Assembly: GCF_003123685.1 (NCBI RefSeq)
Contig: NZ_QCYJ01000170.1
Span: forward strand, 62,001 to 126,000
Direction of reading: 5' to 3'
Source of the DNA: Nocardia aurea
GTDB lineage: Bacteria; Actinomycetota; Actinomycetes; Mycobacteriales; Mycobacteriaceae
Length of the DNA stretch: 64,000 nt
Shown here: positions 17,158 to 26,143 of the stretch, piece after piece
Layout: the number at the start of each line of letters is the position of its first letter
Position numbering within the stretch: the first letter of the stretch is position 1
Position numbers and translations under genes: made by a program
Notes under the pieces: generated by a model
What the model was told of the DNA's origin: nothing
The model's database searches: none
Seen by the model: the letters and a program-made list of their open reading frames with translations, nothing else

Positions 17158-18180
17158 TCACGCGGGCGCGACCCTCGTGGCGTGGCTGTCCGGTGTGTCG
17201 GTGTCGTCGGCGGCTGCGTCGTCGACAAAAACGCTGCTGGCCAGCACATCCCGGTCGGTCAGCGTCATCAGATCACCGCGCGAGAGCGGCCTGCGCAGCT
17301 CGAGCAGCCGTTTGGCCTGCCGCAACCGGCACCGGTCGATCGCGTTGCGCACGCTGCGCGCGTTGGAGAAACGCGGTCGGGTCATCCGACGTGACAGATA
17401 GTCCGAGAACGCCGCGTATGCGGCGTCGTCGAAGCGGAAATTCTCGCCGACCACCATGAGTTCGGCGATGGCAAGCAATTCCGCGTGGGTGTAGTCGGCG
17501 AATTCGAGATGGTGCGCGACCCGGGAGGACAGGCCGGGATTGGCGGAGAAGAACCGTTCCATCCGATCCGGATAGCCGGCGAAGATCACCACCAGGCCCG
17601 CGCGTTCGTTCTCCATCTCCTGCAACAGGATCTCGATCACCTCCTGGCCGTAGTCGCGTTCGTTGTCGGGCCGGAACAGGTAGTAGGCCTCGTCGATGAA
17701 CAGCACACCTCCGGCGGCCCGCGCGATCGCCTCCTTGGTCTTGGGCGCGGTGTGTCCGATGAACTGGCCGACCAGATCGTCCCTGGTCACGCTGTGCACC
17801 GCCGGTTTTCGGATATGGCCGAGCGCGTGCAACATCTGCGCCATACGCAACGCGACGGTCGTCTTGCCGGTGCCGGGACCGCCGGTGAAACTCATGTGCA
17901 TGGTCGGGCGCGAGGCGGTCAGTCCGAAACGCTGCCTCGCGCGGTCGATCAGCAGCAGCGCCGCGATCTCGCGCACCCGCAGTTTGATATTGGCCAGCCC
18001 GATCAGTTCGGCGTCGAGTCTGCTCAGTGTGTCGGCGACGTCGGCGCCCGCGGCGTCGGCCGACAGATCGAGCAGCGCGTCGTCGTCGAGAACCGGTGGC
18101 GTCTCCTCGACCTGCGGGCGCACCGGCCGGGCGTCGCCACCCGGCCGGTGCAGGCGGAATCCGTTGCCCTCAGCCGCCAT
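17158..18180 (-). CDS. cbbX: RuBisCO activase CbbX (AAA+)
   Basis: 340 residues from ATG 18180. Walker A GGPGTGKTT and Walker B VLFIDEAYYL are present, along with the arginine-rich SRRMTRPRFSNARSVRNAID segment. CbbX hexamers pull the C-terminus of the red-type RuBisCO large subunit to release inhibitory sugar phosphates. Its presence supports a red-type (form IC/IE-like) enzyme here. The first 40 residues are variable. It overlaps the end of cbbS by 11 bases, which favours 18180 over the longer reading from 18210. Confidence 0.93.
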   Translation of the reverse strand: MAAEGNGFRLHRPGGDARPVRPQVEETPPVLDDDALLDLSADAAGADVADTLSRLDAELIGLANIKLRVREIAALLLIDRARQRFGLTASRPTMHMSFTGGPGTGKTTVALRMAQMLHALGHIRKPAVHSVTRDDLVGQFIGHTAPKTKEAIARAAGGVLFIDEAYYLFRPDNERDYGQEVIEILLQEMENERAGLVVIFAGYPDRMERFFSANPGLSSRVAHHLEFADYTHAELLAIAELMVVGENFRFDDAAYAAFSDYLSRRMTRPRFSNARSVRNAIDRCRLRQAKRLLELRRPLSRGDLMTLTDRDVLASSVFVDDAAADDTDTPDSHATRVAPA

Positions 18181-18592
18181 ACCGCTGTCCCTGACGAGTG
18201 CCGGTGGCATAGGAGTGCAGGCCGTACTGCTGGCGCCGGTCCGCCCCCTCGGTGCGGACGAGCAGGAATCCCGGTTCGTCGGACGGGCGCTGCACCAGGA
18301 AACTCAGCGCGGTGGTCTGTCTGCCGTAACGGGCGTCGTAGGCCAGCACCCGCACGTAGTGACGCGGGAACGTGGCGCGGCAGGCGTCGATCTCGGCCAG
18401 TACCCCGTCCGGTTCGTCGAGATCGAACAGCGGCAGTCCCCACATCTCCCAGTAGGCGTTGCGCGGATGCGGATCGTCGGTGTACTCGATCGAGACCGGC
18501 CAGCTGTTGAGCAGCGCGTATCGCACCTGGGCCGATATCTCGGCGTCGGTGAGATCCGGCAGGTAGGAGAAGGTTCCGTGACGCAGATACAT
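18170..18592 (-). CDS. cbbS: RuBisCO small subunit
   Basis: 140 residues. GTFSYLPDLTDAEISAQVRY, SIEYTDDPHPRNAYWEMWGLP and the C-terminal extension after FLVQRP are characteristic of red-type small subunits, whose C-terminal hairpins fill the central channel of the L8S8 complex. It starts 11 bases after cbbL and runs 11 bases into cbbX, consistent with one transcript. Confidence 0.95.
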   Translation of the reverse strand: MYLRHGTFSYLPDLTDAEISAQVRYALLNSWPVSIEYTDDPHPRNAYWEMWGLPLFDLDEPDGVLAEIDACRATFPRHYVRVLAYDARYGRQTTALSFLVQRPSDEPGFLLVRTEGADRRQQYGLHSYATGTRQGQRYGG

Positions 18593-18603
18593 GGGATGGC
18601 TCC

Positions 18604-20046
18604 TCAGAGGCTCGCGGTCGGCACCGCGTCGGGTGCGTCGGTGGAGGTGTAATCGAAGGTGACATCACCCCAGGTCGCGAGCGCGACGTCGAGCGGGCGG
18701 CACCACTGCGCCGCCTGCCGCAACACCTCGGGCCCTTCCTTCAACAGATCGCGGCCCTCGTTGCGCGCCTTCACCACCGCTTCCAGCGCCACCCGATTCG
18801 CCTCGGCGCCCGCCGCGATACCCAGCGGGTGCCCGATGGTGCCGCCGCCGAATTGCAGGATCACGTCGTCGCCGAACAGGTCGAGCAACTGATGCATCTG
18901 ACCGGCGTGGATGCCGCCGGAGGCCACCGGCATCACCCCCGGCAGACTCGCCCAGTCCTGGTCGAAGAAGATGCCGTTGCCGAGGTCGGTGGGAATGTGG
19001 TTGTCGCGCAGCGTGTCGTAGAAACCGCGCGTGGTCGCCGGATCGCCCTCCAGTTTGCCGACCACCGTGCCCGCGTGCAGATGATCCACCCCGATCAGGC
19101 GACACCATTTGGCCAGTACCCGGAAGCTCACGCCGTGGGTCTTCTGACGCGTGAACGTGGAATGGCCTGCCCGGTGCAGATGCAGCAGCACCCCGTTGCG
19201 CCTGGCCCAATGCGACATCGATTGCATCGCGGTGTAGCCGACGGTGAGGTCCATCATGATGACGACGCTGCCGAGCTCCTTGGCGAATTCGGCCCGCTCG
19301 TACATGTCCTCCATGGTCGCGGCGGTGACATTGAGGTAGTGGCCCTTGATCTCACCGGTCTCGGCCATCGCCCGGTTGACGCCCTCCATCGCGAACAGAT
19401 ACCGGTCGCGCCAGCGCATGAACGGCTGGGAGTTGATGTTCTCGTCGTCCTTGGTGAAATCGAGTCCGCCCTTGCACGCCTCGTAGACGACGCGGCCGTA
19501 GTTGCGCGCGGACAGACCCAGTTTCGGTTTGACCGTCGCGCCCAGCAGCGGCCTGCCGTATTTGTTGAGGTACTCCCGCTCCATGACGGTGCCGTGCGGT
19601 GGGCCCTGGAAGGTCTTCACGTAGGCGACCGGGATCCGCATGTCCTCCAGCCGCAGCGCGAGCAGCGGTTTGAAGCCGAAGACATTGCCGATCACCGACG
19701 AGGTCAGATTGGTGATCGATCCTTCCTCGAACAGGTCCAGATCGTAGGCGATGTAGGCGAAGTACTCCCCCGGCCTGCCCGGCACCTCGTCGACCCGGTA
19801 ACACTTGGCTTGGTACTGCGAGTGGGCGGTGAGCCGGTCGGTCCACACCACCGTCCATGTCGCCGTGGACGATTCGCCCGCCACCGCCGCCGCGGCCTCG
19901 ATCGGATCCACCCCGCGCTGCGGGGTCACCCGGAACACGGCGAGTACGTCGGTCGCCGACGGTTCGTAGTCCGGTGCCCAGTACCCCATCGAGGCGTAGG
20001 ATCGTACGCCCGGATCCCAGCGATCGTGTTCGGATTCTTCGGCCAT
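18604..20046 (-). CDS. cbbL: RuBisCO large subunit, form I (red type)
   Basis: 480 residues from ATG 20046, with AGGAGG just upstream. Active-site segments are intact: GATVKPKLGLS, GGLDFTKDDEN (carbamylated lysine near residue 200), HLHRAGHSTF, the loop 6 lysine in GTVVGKLEGD, and LQFGGGTIGHP. Fixes CO2 onto ribulose bisphosphate. Association with cbbX and the sequence style indicate a red-type form I enzyme as found in mycobacteria, rhodococci and other actinomycetes. First gene of the operon, divergent from a LysR gene whose intergenic palindrome is a likely control site. An in-frame extension to 20214 overlaps the promoter and is rejected. Confidence 0.96.
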   Translation of the reverse strand: MAEESEHDRWDPGVRSYASMGYWAPDYEPSATDVLAVFRVTPQRGVDPIEAAAAVAGESSTATWTVVWTDRLTAHSQYQAKCYRVDEVPGRPGEYFAYIAYDLDLFEEGSITNLTSSVIGNVFGFKPLLALRLEDMRIPVAYVKTFQGPPHGTVMEREYLNKYGRPLLGATVKPKLGLSARNYGRVVYEACKGGLDFTKDDENINSQPFMRWRDRYLFAMEGVNRAMAETGEIKGHYLNVTAATMEDMYERAEFAKELGSVVIMMDLTVGYTAMQSMSHWARRNGVLLHLHRAGHSTFTRQKTHGVSFRVLAKWCRLIGVDHLHAGTVVGKLEGDPATTRGFYDTLRDNHIPTDLGNGIFFDQDWASLPGVMPVASGGIHAGQMHQLLDLFGDDVILQFGGGTIGHPLGIAAGAEANRVALEAVVKARNEGRDLLKEGPEVLRQAAQWCRPLDVALATWGDVTFDYTSTDAPDAVPTASL

Positions 20047-20120
20047 CGTTCCTCCTGGAATAGAACACCGGGGGCTGTTGTGCGCCTTGGGATTTCCAGG
20101 ATGACGGCAGGTCCGATCAC

Positions 20121-20138
20121 GGACAATTTGATTGTTCC
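20121..20138. promoter_or_regulatory. Candidate CbbR operator in the cbbL-cbbR gap
   Basis: GGACAATTTGATTGTTCC is a near-palindrome centred between the divergent cbbL and LysR genes, in a locally AT-rich stretch. LysR regulators of RuBisCO operons bind such dyads in exactly this position. Assigned from position and symmetry only. Confidence 0.5.
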
Positions 20139-20180
20139 TGATAAAGCTCAACCATTTCGGAGAGTTTGTTACCGTCGAGT

Positions 20181-21056
20181 ATGGGTATGGTGAGCACGAC
20201 TCGGATGGAAACATTCCTGGTGGTCGCTCGCCACAGCAGCATCCGTCGCGCCGCCACCCAGCTCCACATCACCGAAGCCGCAGTGTCGGCCGCGGTCGCC
20301 CACATCGAGAAACAGCTCGGCGCGAAGCTGATCGCCAAAGCCGGACGTGGCATCACCCTCACCGAAGCCGGACGGATCTACGCCGAGTACTGCCGCAGCA
20401 TCCTGGGCCTCATGAACGAGGCGCAGGCAGCCGTGCGGCACGCCGAGACCGGGCGTCTACGCATCGGTGTCGTCGCCACCGCGGGCGAATACGTGCTGCT
20501 GCGCCCGCTCGCGGCGTTCCGCAACCGCTACCCCGACATCGAACTCAGTCTCTCGGTGAACCCCCGCGACGTGCTGTTCCTCGAACTGCACCACCACGAA
20601 ACCGATCTCGTCATCGCCGGGCGCCCGCCACGCGACGCCGGACTGGTCACCCGCGCCCGCCGCCCCAGTCGACTCGTCGTCGTCGGCGCGCCCGACCACC
20701 GTGCCGACCCGTTGCGCACCACCTGGCTGCTGCGCGGGCGCGGCTCCGGCACCCGCGACGCCACCCTCGGCCTGCTCGACCAACTCCAGATCTCCCCGCC
20801 CACGCTCACCCTCGGCTCGCACGGCGCCGTCCTCGCCGCCGCCCGCGAAGGCCTCGGCGTGACCCTCATCCACAGCGACGCCATCGAAGCCGATCTGGAA
20901 TCCGGTGCGCTCCGGATCATCCCGATCGACGGCACTCCGCTGGACCGCCCCTGGCACGCCATCACCACCCGCACCCCGACCCCGACCACCCGCCTGTTCA
21001 TCTCCCACATCCTCGACCCGGCCGAAGTGGGGCCCGCCGCCTTCGAACCGGGCTGA
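20181..21056 (+). CDS. cbbR: LysR-family regulator, CbbR-like
   Basis: 291 residues from ATG 20181 (20187 and GTG 20190 are alternatives). The N-terminal winged helix is typical: METFLVVARHSSIRRAATQL, HITEAAVSAAVAHIEKQLGAKL. A periplasmic-binding-like effector domain follows (RLRIGVVATAGEYVLLRPLA, GSHGAVLAAAREGLGVTLI). Divergence from cbbL makes it the presumptive activator of the Calvin-cycle operon, responding in known cases to metabolites such as RuBP or NADPH. Name by context; sequence alone says only LysR. Confidence 0.82.
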   Translation: MGMVSTTRMETFLVVARHSSIRRAATQLHITEAAVSAAVAHIEKQLGAKLIAKAGRGITLTEAGRIYAEYCRSILGLMNEAQAAVRHAETGRLRIGVVATAGEYVLLRPLAAFRNRYPDIELSLSVNPRDVLFLELHHHETDLVIAGRPPRDAGLVTRARRPSRLVVVGAPDHRADPLRTTWLLRGRGSGTRDATLGLLDQLQISPPTLTLGSHGAVLAAAREGLGVTLIHSDAIEADLESGALRIIPIDGTPLDRPWHAITTRTPTPTTRLFISHILDPAEVGPAAFEPG

Positions 21057-21104
21057 TCGGCTGTCTCTTCCAGCACCGGGCCGTCCAGTCACCCCACGGG
21101 GCAT

Positions 21105-21890
21105 TCACCGACTCGGCCTGTGCAGCGCCGGTCCGTCCGAGCGCCCGTGCGCCGAGGCGGCGAGTGCTCGTAGCCGCGCCAACGCGGCCACGCCCGGGGT
21201 GCCGGGAAGCGCGTCGTAGACGGCGATCGTCTGCTGGTCCTCGGGCAGAGTGAGCACCTCGGTACGCAACTCGAACCGGCCGACCAGCGGATGGTCGAAA
21301 CGTTTACCGACGGGCCGCACACCGCTGACCTCGTGGCGTGACCAGAGCTCCGCGCGACGCGCACGACAGTTCGACCACAAGGCCCGTCGTCGCCGGATCG
21401 AGGGGATGCTGCACGGCGATCCGCCGCAGATGCGCGACGGTCTCGGCGGCGACCGTGGCCCAGTCCGGGTACAGCCGGCGCGTGTCGGGACACAAGAACA
21501 GCCTGCGGGCCATATTGCGTTCGCGGTCGGCACGTAATCCCAGCAATGTCGCGGCGACCGGCGTCCAGGCCAGGGCTTCCAGCGAGCGCCCCAGGACCAA
21601 TGCGGGCAGATCGTCGAATCGGCCGAGAATGGCCGCGACCTCCGATCGAACATGGTGTCGTGCCGGGGTACTCGTGTTCCGGCGGTGCCCGCGCGCGAGG
21701 CGCTGCAAGTGTTCTGTCTCGACCTCGTCGAGTCCGAGGGCAGCCGCCAGGGTCGACAGAACCTGGTTCGGAGGCCATCGGCACAGCATCTCAGAAATCG
21801 TCCGGGACAGGGTGGCCCGATTCGACCCAGGCAGAACCGACGCATTGTCGAGTGTCGGGCACGCTCCGACACTGAGCCACATGACAACTC
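21105..21890 (-). pseudogene. Decayed MmyB-type helix-turn-helix regulator
   Basis: The MmyB-like ligand-binding region is split between two frames. The first frame carries VLSTLAAALGLDEVETEHLQ through LVVELS, and the second continues ELWSRHEVSGVRPVGKRFDHPLVGRFEL to the end, with the break near 21358. The N-terminal helix-turn-helix is mostly gone: only TLSRTISEML resembles the usual recognition region. Intact relatives are XRE/MmyB regulators of about 270-290 residues, often divergent from a short-chain dehydrogenase, as here. Confidence 0.75.
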
Positions 21891-22264
21891 GTATGACGGC
21901 GGTGACGGATCGGGTAGCGGTCGTGACCGGCGCGGCCTCCGGCACCGGCGCCGACTACAGCGTGCCGGGCTTCGCCGTCTACAGCGCGACCAAAGCGGCG
22001 ATCAGCTACCTTTCGGCCGCGCTGCGCACCGAACTGGCAGCGCGCACGTTACGCGTCACCGACCTCAAACCCGGTGGTGTCCATACCGAACTCGCCTCGC
22101 ACACCAGCAACCCCCGAATACGGGAACAACTGGCCACAGCTCACGAGCGGATGCGGCTGCTCGATCCCGACGATGTCGCGGACGCGATCGTCTACGCCGT
22201 CACCCGGCCCGCACATGTGTGTGTGTCACAGTTGTCCGTGCTTCCCGTCGACCAGGCCCGGTGA
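21881..22264 (+). pseudogene. Internally deleted short-chain dehydrogenase (SDR)
   Basis: 127 codons in frame. It begins as an SDR (RVAVVTGAASGTGAD, the nucleotide-binding motif) and then jumps directly to the catalytic YSATKAAISYLSAALRTELA region and a normal C-terminus. Roughly 110-130 residues are missing, including the NNAG motif and catalytic serine. Tyr and Lys of YxxxK remain. Either an in-frame deletion pseudogene or, less likely, a short non-catalytic protein. Paired with the broken MmyB regulator, so both partners seem to be decaying together. Confidence 0.75.
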
Positions 22265-22273
22265 CCGCCTGCA

Positions 22274-23521
22274 CTACAGCTGGCCGCGTTGGGAATCGAA
22301 GGTCAGGGTGCGGCCGCCGAGTTGGATCTGCGCGCCGGGTTGCAGGACGATCGGGTGACCGGGGATCGCGCGCTGCCATTCCTGATATCCGGGCTGCCGG
22401 ATGTGGGTGCCGTTGGCCGAGGCGCAATCGACCACGGTGACATCCCAGTCGACCAGGCGGATCTCGGCGTGGGTTCGTGACATCCCGCCGGATATGTCAT
22501 CGAGCCGTACCGGTTTCGCACCACGGCGGGCCGCGTCGGACGGCTCGGGCTCGCGACCGAGTACGCAGTCGCCGTCGAGGATGATCGAGGTGGCGTCGTC
22601 GAGCATCAGCAGACCGAGCGGTGGACGGACGCCGTCGGTCAGAACGCAGGTGAGCTGATCCATCCGGATGCCGCACACCGTGCAGAACGAGACCCGCGGA
22701 TCGTTGTGGTGCCTGCGTGCGCAGCGGTAGCCCGCCACGATCACCTCGCCCGCGGTGGGCGGATTCCTCGGTGCGGTTCGCGCTCGGCGCGGGTCGGACA
22801 AGGGTGTTTCGGCTTCGCGGCGCGGGGCGGGCGGTGGATCGGTCTTGCGTAGTCGGTCCCGGACCGGCACGGGCGGGGTCTGTCTGGTCTCCGGCACCCC
22901 GGGCGCGAGTGTCATGTCGAATTCGTCGTCGGGCGGTGGCGCGACATCGGGTGTCGCGGGCATGCGGGCCCGGCTCGGTCGCGCGGCGGGTTCGCCGTAC
23001 CAGAGCACGGCGCCCGATCCCGGAACGGCACCCGCTGCCAATGTGCACACACCGCGTGCGCGGGGCAGGTCGACGGACTGGTCGCCCTCGTCGACGAAGA
23101 TCCCGGCGCCGATGTCGGGTGCGGGGATCACGACGCGGTCGACGGTGAATCCCGCGTCCCGACCGCGCAGCACCTCCCGGTGCTGATCACCGCTCATCAG
23201 TACCGCGGTGACCGCGCCGTGCAGGAAGACCGCGATCCCGGTGTCGGAAGGGGTGACGACCCCGAATTCGACGGCGCTCTCGTCGTCCTGCCCCATCAGC
23301 CACGTCGTCGCCAGTCGCGCGAACGTGCGACCGCTGCGCGGCTGCTCCTGGCGCGCGGCGTCGGCGATCAATCCCTGGATCGCGAGCAGTGTCGAGCCGA
23401 CGGCCGATTCGGGGGTGGGCACGACGTCGTCACGGTTGGCGACCACGATCAGCACACCGTCGCTGCGGGCCACCAGATGTGTTCCGGCCAGCACCTCGAC
23501 CTGCGGATCCGGCACGGCCAC
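22274..23521 (-). CDS. FHA-domain protein with central zinc-ribbon-like motif
   Basis: 415 residues. The N-terminal 170 residues have no family I recognise. A Pro/Arg-rich linker follows, then C-x3-HHNDPRVSF-C-x2-CG, a zinc-ribbon-like motif near 280. The C-terminal FHA domain has VLGREPEPSD, ISGGMSRTHAEI and SANGTHI. FHA domains bind phosphothreonine, suggesting coupling to Ser/Thr protein kinases. GTG 23515, two codons later, has better ribosome-site spacing than 23521. Third gene of a probable operon with the membrane protein and flavoprotein upstream. Confidence 0.8.
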   Translation of the reverse strand: MAVPDPQVEVLAGTHLVARSDGVLIVVANRDDVVPTPESAVGSTLLAIQGLIADAARQEQPRSGRTFARLATTWLMGQDDESAVEFGVVTPSDTGIAVFLHGAVTAVLMSGDQHREVLRGRDAGFTVDRVVIPAPDIGAGIFVDEGDQSVDLPRARGVCTLAAGAVPGSGAVLWYGEPAARPSRARMPATPDVAPPPDDEFDMTLAPGVPETRQTPPVPVRDRLRKTDPPPAPRREAETPLSDPRRARTAPRNPPTAGEVIVAGYRCARRHHNDPRVSFCTVCGIRMDQLTCVLTDGVRPPLGLLMLDDATSIILDGDCVLGREPEPSDAARRGAKPVRLDDISGGMSRTHAEIRLVDWDVTVVDCASANGTHIRQPGYQEWQRAIPGHPIVLQPGAQIQLGGRTLTFDSQRGQL

Positions 23522-23569
23522 CCTCCCTGTTCAGGCTCCGGCGGCGGAATATCCGTCGCCGTGGCGCAC

Positions 23570-24013
23570 CTACAGAAATCTGCCTCCGTTGTATCGCCAC
23601 CGATGGAAAACCAACCGTATCGGCCCGTTGACGAGTATCCAAAAGAGTAACCAGGTGATCGCGAACTGGATCACGAACGCCGTCGCCGACGGCCGCAACT
23701 GCGGTGGCACGATCACCGTCGTGCCGCGCAGCAGCACCCAGATCAGCAGCCCTTCGTTGACGACGGTGAGCAGCCCGAACATCGTCGGCCAGTCCTTCTC
23801 CCAGCGGAATTGCTGAAGGAAGTGGTACAGCAACTCCCACAGCAGGCCGACGAGGATGGTGGCGAGCAAGACCGACAGGGTCACCCGGTAGGCCCGGCCC
23901 AGGCTCAGCGAGCCGGTGGGAAGTAGCGGGGTGATCAGCAGGGCGACGAGGAATCCGACCGCGCCGAGTACCAGCAGGCGGGTCTGGAGACGTCCGTTGA
24001 GTGTGGGAAGCAT
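23570..24013 (-). CDS. Small membrane protein, unknown function
   Basis: 147 residues, about four hydrophobic segments (LLVLGAVGFLVALLITPLLP, VTLSVLLATILVGLLWELLY, GLLTVVNEGLLIWVLL, FVIQFAITWLLFWILV). No named family recognised. It starts 3 bases after the flavoprotein stop and precedes the FHA gene by 48 bases, so the three are probably one unit. The tryptophan-containing loop FRWEKDWPTMF is distinctive and could help database searches. Confidence 0.72.
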   Translation of the reverse strand: MLPTLNGRLQTRLLVLGAVGFLVALLITPLLPTGSLSLGRAYRVTLSVLLATILVGLLWELLYHFLQQFRWEKDWPTMFGLLTVVNEGLLIWVLLRGTTVIVPPQLRPSATAFVIQFAITWLLFWILVNGPIRLVFHRWRYNGGRFL

Positions 24014-24016
24014 CGG

Positions 24017-25558
24017 TCAGATCTTCTTGTCGGTCATCCAGAGCCACCACTGCCGCGTCGACCGGATCGGCCCCATCCTGGGGCAGAAACCGACCGCGGC
24101 CAGGTCGTCGGTGATCTCCTGCGCGGCGATCTGCAATCCGAGGAAGGTGTCGACGCCGACGAACGGTCCGCCCAGTGTCGCGCTGCCGGAGGCGTAGACG
24201 CGTCCGTTGCCGCTGCGGGTGCCGATGAGTTCGAAGGTGGTGTCGACATCGAGTCGTCCGACCGGATTACGGCCCGCGCCGGTGTGATCGAGCAGATCCG
24301 CGAGCAGTCGGTGTTCACGGATATCGGCCTCGAGGCCCGTGCAGTCGATGACGTAGTCGACGGTCACGTCGAAGGGTTGCGTCGGTGGCGGAAACGGCAG
24401 CGGCGCGGTCGGATCGGGGACGATGGTCGCGATCACGCCCTGATTGCCGTGTGCCGGACGCGGCGCGCGCATCGTTCCCGCCATCACCTGGTACCAGCCC
24501 TGGACGCGCCCGCGCCGCAACTGCCGCTGCCACAGCCGCCGGATCGGGGTGTTGGTGCCCGCGAATTCCCGGTATGCCTGCGCGCGCTGCTCACCTTGCA
24601 GTCCGCGCACCTTCTGTTTGAGCTGCCCGCCCCACACCGATTTCGGATAGTTGAAACCTTGGTAGGCCCAACCGTCGCCGCCCTTGCGGCGGTTGAACAG
24701 GTTCTTGCCGTGCGCGCCCGCCACATAGGTGCGGAACAGGTGCACGATCCTGGTGTCGAGGTGGAATTTGTCGCGGTCGTCGACGAGGCGTTGCAGCACC
24801 CGGCTCGCGACGATGCCGCTGCCCCTGATCAGTACCGTGCCCGGTCGGCGTTGCAGTGCCTGATAGACGTGTTCGTGCGGTTCGTAGGCGTTGACCACCC
24901 GGGTCGGGTCACGATGGCGTTCCCGGTATTCCTGGAGATCCGGCAGCAGTTTCAGGCCCGGGTAGCCGACCGCGATATGCACGTAGGTGCTGCGGAAGGC
25001 GATCCGTTTGGTCGGCGTCGTGCCCGCGGGCGGGGTGAGGATGGTGAAGTAGCCGCCGCCGTGACGTTTGCGCACCATGCGAACCTGCCCGTTGCGCAAC
25101 GAGTTCGCGTATCCGATGCGATGGAACTCCCGCTCCATCCCGGCGAAGGCCTGTCCGGCCCTCGGGGTGTAGTAGTTGGCGAAGATCGGTTCGACCAGCA
25201 CGTTCCACAGCGGTCCGAACTTCTTGTCCGCGAACGCCTCGCGCACGGCATAGGAGGGGAAGCCCCAGATATTGTCCGGCGTCGAAGCCGAATCACTGCG
25301 CAGCCGCTCGCTGCGGGGGATCTGGGACACCCTGGTCAGATACTCGTAGGACGACCACGGATGACGTTGCGGGCCGAGTACCGCCATCGCCGCCGCCGGG
25401 ACCCCGTATATCCGCAAGGTGTCGTAGGTGACGAAGGAACCGATCCCGCTGCCCACCGTGACGAAAGGTATGTCGATCACCGGAATTCCGGCGGCCCCGA
25501 GCATTTCGTCGGTCCACACGTCGGTTTCGACGAGACCGGTCGTGATATCTCCCCGCAT
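24017..25558 (-). CDS. FAD/NAD(P)-binding oxidoreductase-like protein
   Basis: 513 residues from ATG 25558; the frame extends to 25708, but that part reads as shadow. GSGIGSFV near residue 37 is a dinucleotide-binding glycine motif displaced from the N-terminus. A second nucleotide-binding region may be VLIRGSGIVASRVLQRL, and YVIDCTGLEADIREHRLL followed by RVYASGSATLGGPFVGVDTFLG resembles the C-terminal FAD segment of flavin monooxygenase-like enzymes. Substrate unknown. First gene of the FHA cluster, divergent from the receiver-like gene. Confidence 0.7.
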   Translation of the reverse strand: MRGDITTGLVETDVWTDEMLGAAGIPVIDIPFVTVGSGIGSFVTYDTLRIYGVPAAAMAVLGPQRHPWSSYEYLTRVSQIPRSERLRSDSASTPDNIWGFPSYAVREAFADKKFGPLWNVLVEPIFANYYTPRAGQAFAGMEREFHRIGYANSLRNGQVRMVRKRHGGGYFTILTPPAGTTPTKRIAFRSTYVHIAVGYPGLKLLPDLQEYRERHRDPTRVVNAYEPHEHVYQALQRRPGTVLIRGSGIVASRVLQRLVDDRDKFHLDTRIVHLFRTYVAGAHGKNLFNRRKGGDGWAYQGFNYPKSVWGGQLKQKVRGLQGEQRAQAYREFAGTNTPIRRLWQRQLRRGRVQGWYQVMAGTMRAPRPAHGNQGVIATIVPDPTAPLPFPPPTQPFDVTVDYVIDCTGLEADIREHRLLADLLDHTGAGRNPVGRLDVDTTFELIGTRSGNGRVYASGSATLGGPFVGVDTFLGLQIAAQEITDDLAAVGFCPRMGPIRSTRQWWLWMTDKKI

Positions 25559-25685
25559 TTCCCGGACTCTACCGACAGATTCTTGTCGTCCACCGGGTGA
25601 TGGTCTTGCAGTGCGGGAGCCGACGCGCGAATCGTTCTGCGCCAACATGCCACGGGCCGTGCCCCCGCGGACGTACCATCCGTGC

Positions 25686-26096
25686 GTGGCCGATTCGAAT
25701 CGTTCCACCCCGCTGCGGGTGCTGGTCTACAGCAACGACGCCGACACTCGTCGTCAGGTGATGCTGGCCTTGGGCAAGCATCCACATCCCGATCTTCCGA
25801 TCCTGGAGTACCTCGAGGTCGCCACCGCCCCGGTGGTGATCGAGCGGATGGACGCGGGCGGCATCGATCTGGCGATCCTCGACGGTGAGTCGACGCCCGC
25901 CGGTGGACTCGGTATCGCCAAGCAGCTCAAGGACGAGATCGCCGAATGCCCGCCCGTGCTGGTGCTCACCGGCCGTCCGGACGACGCCTGGCTGGCGAAC
26001 TGGTCGCGCGCCGAGGCCTCGGTGGCGCATCCGATCGACCCGATTCGGCTGACCGAAGCCGTCGTCGCGCTGTTGCTGAGCCGTATCGCCGCCTGA
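25686..26096 (+). CDS. Receiver-like protein (Rv3143-type) upstream of nuo
   Basis: 136 residues from GTG 25686. A single receiver-like domain: LRVLVYSNDADTRRQVMLAL, DLAILDGESTPAGGLGIAKQ, and PPVLVLTGRPDDAWLANWSR, with no output domain. The acidic pocket is reduced (SND in place of DD), though the central Asp of LDGE remains. Closely resembles M. tuberculosis Rv3143, which also lies just upstream of nuoA. Stand-alone receivers can act by protein contact. A 7-base GC hairpin (26124-26143) follows. Confidence 0.82.
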   Translation: MADSNRSTPLRVLVYSNDADTRRQVMLALGKHPHPDLPILEYLEVATAPVVIERMDAGGIDLAILDGESTPAGGLGIAKQLKDEIAECPPVLVLTGRPDDAWLANWSRAEASVAHPIDPIRLTEAVVALLLSRIAA

Positions 26097-26123
26097 TCGA
26101 TTCCCTCCGACTATCACCGCGCC

Positions 26124-26143
26124 GCGCGCGTCTGCTCGCGCGC
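26124..26143 (+). terminator. GC hairpin after the receiver-like gene
   Basis: GCGCGCG (26124-26130), loop tctgct, CGCGCGC (26137-26143): a perfect seven-pair GC stem 28 bases after the stop. No U-tract. A plausible intrinsic terminator separating this gene from nuo. Confidence 0.5.
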
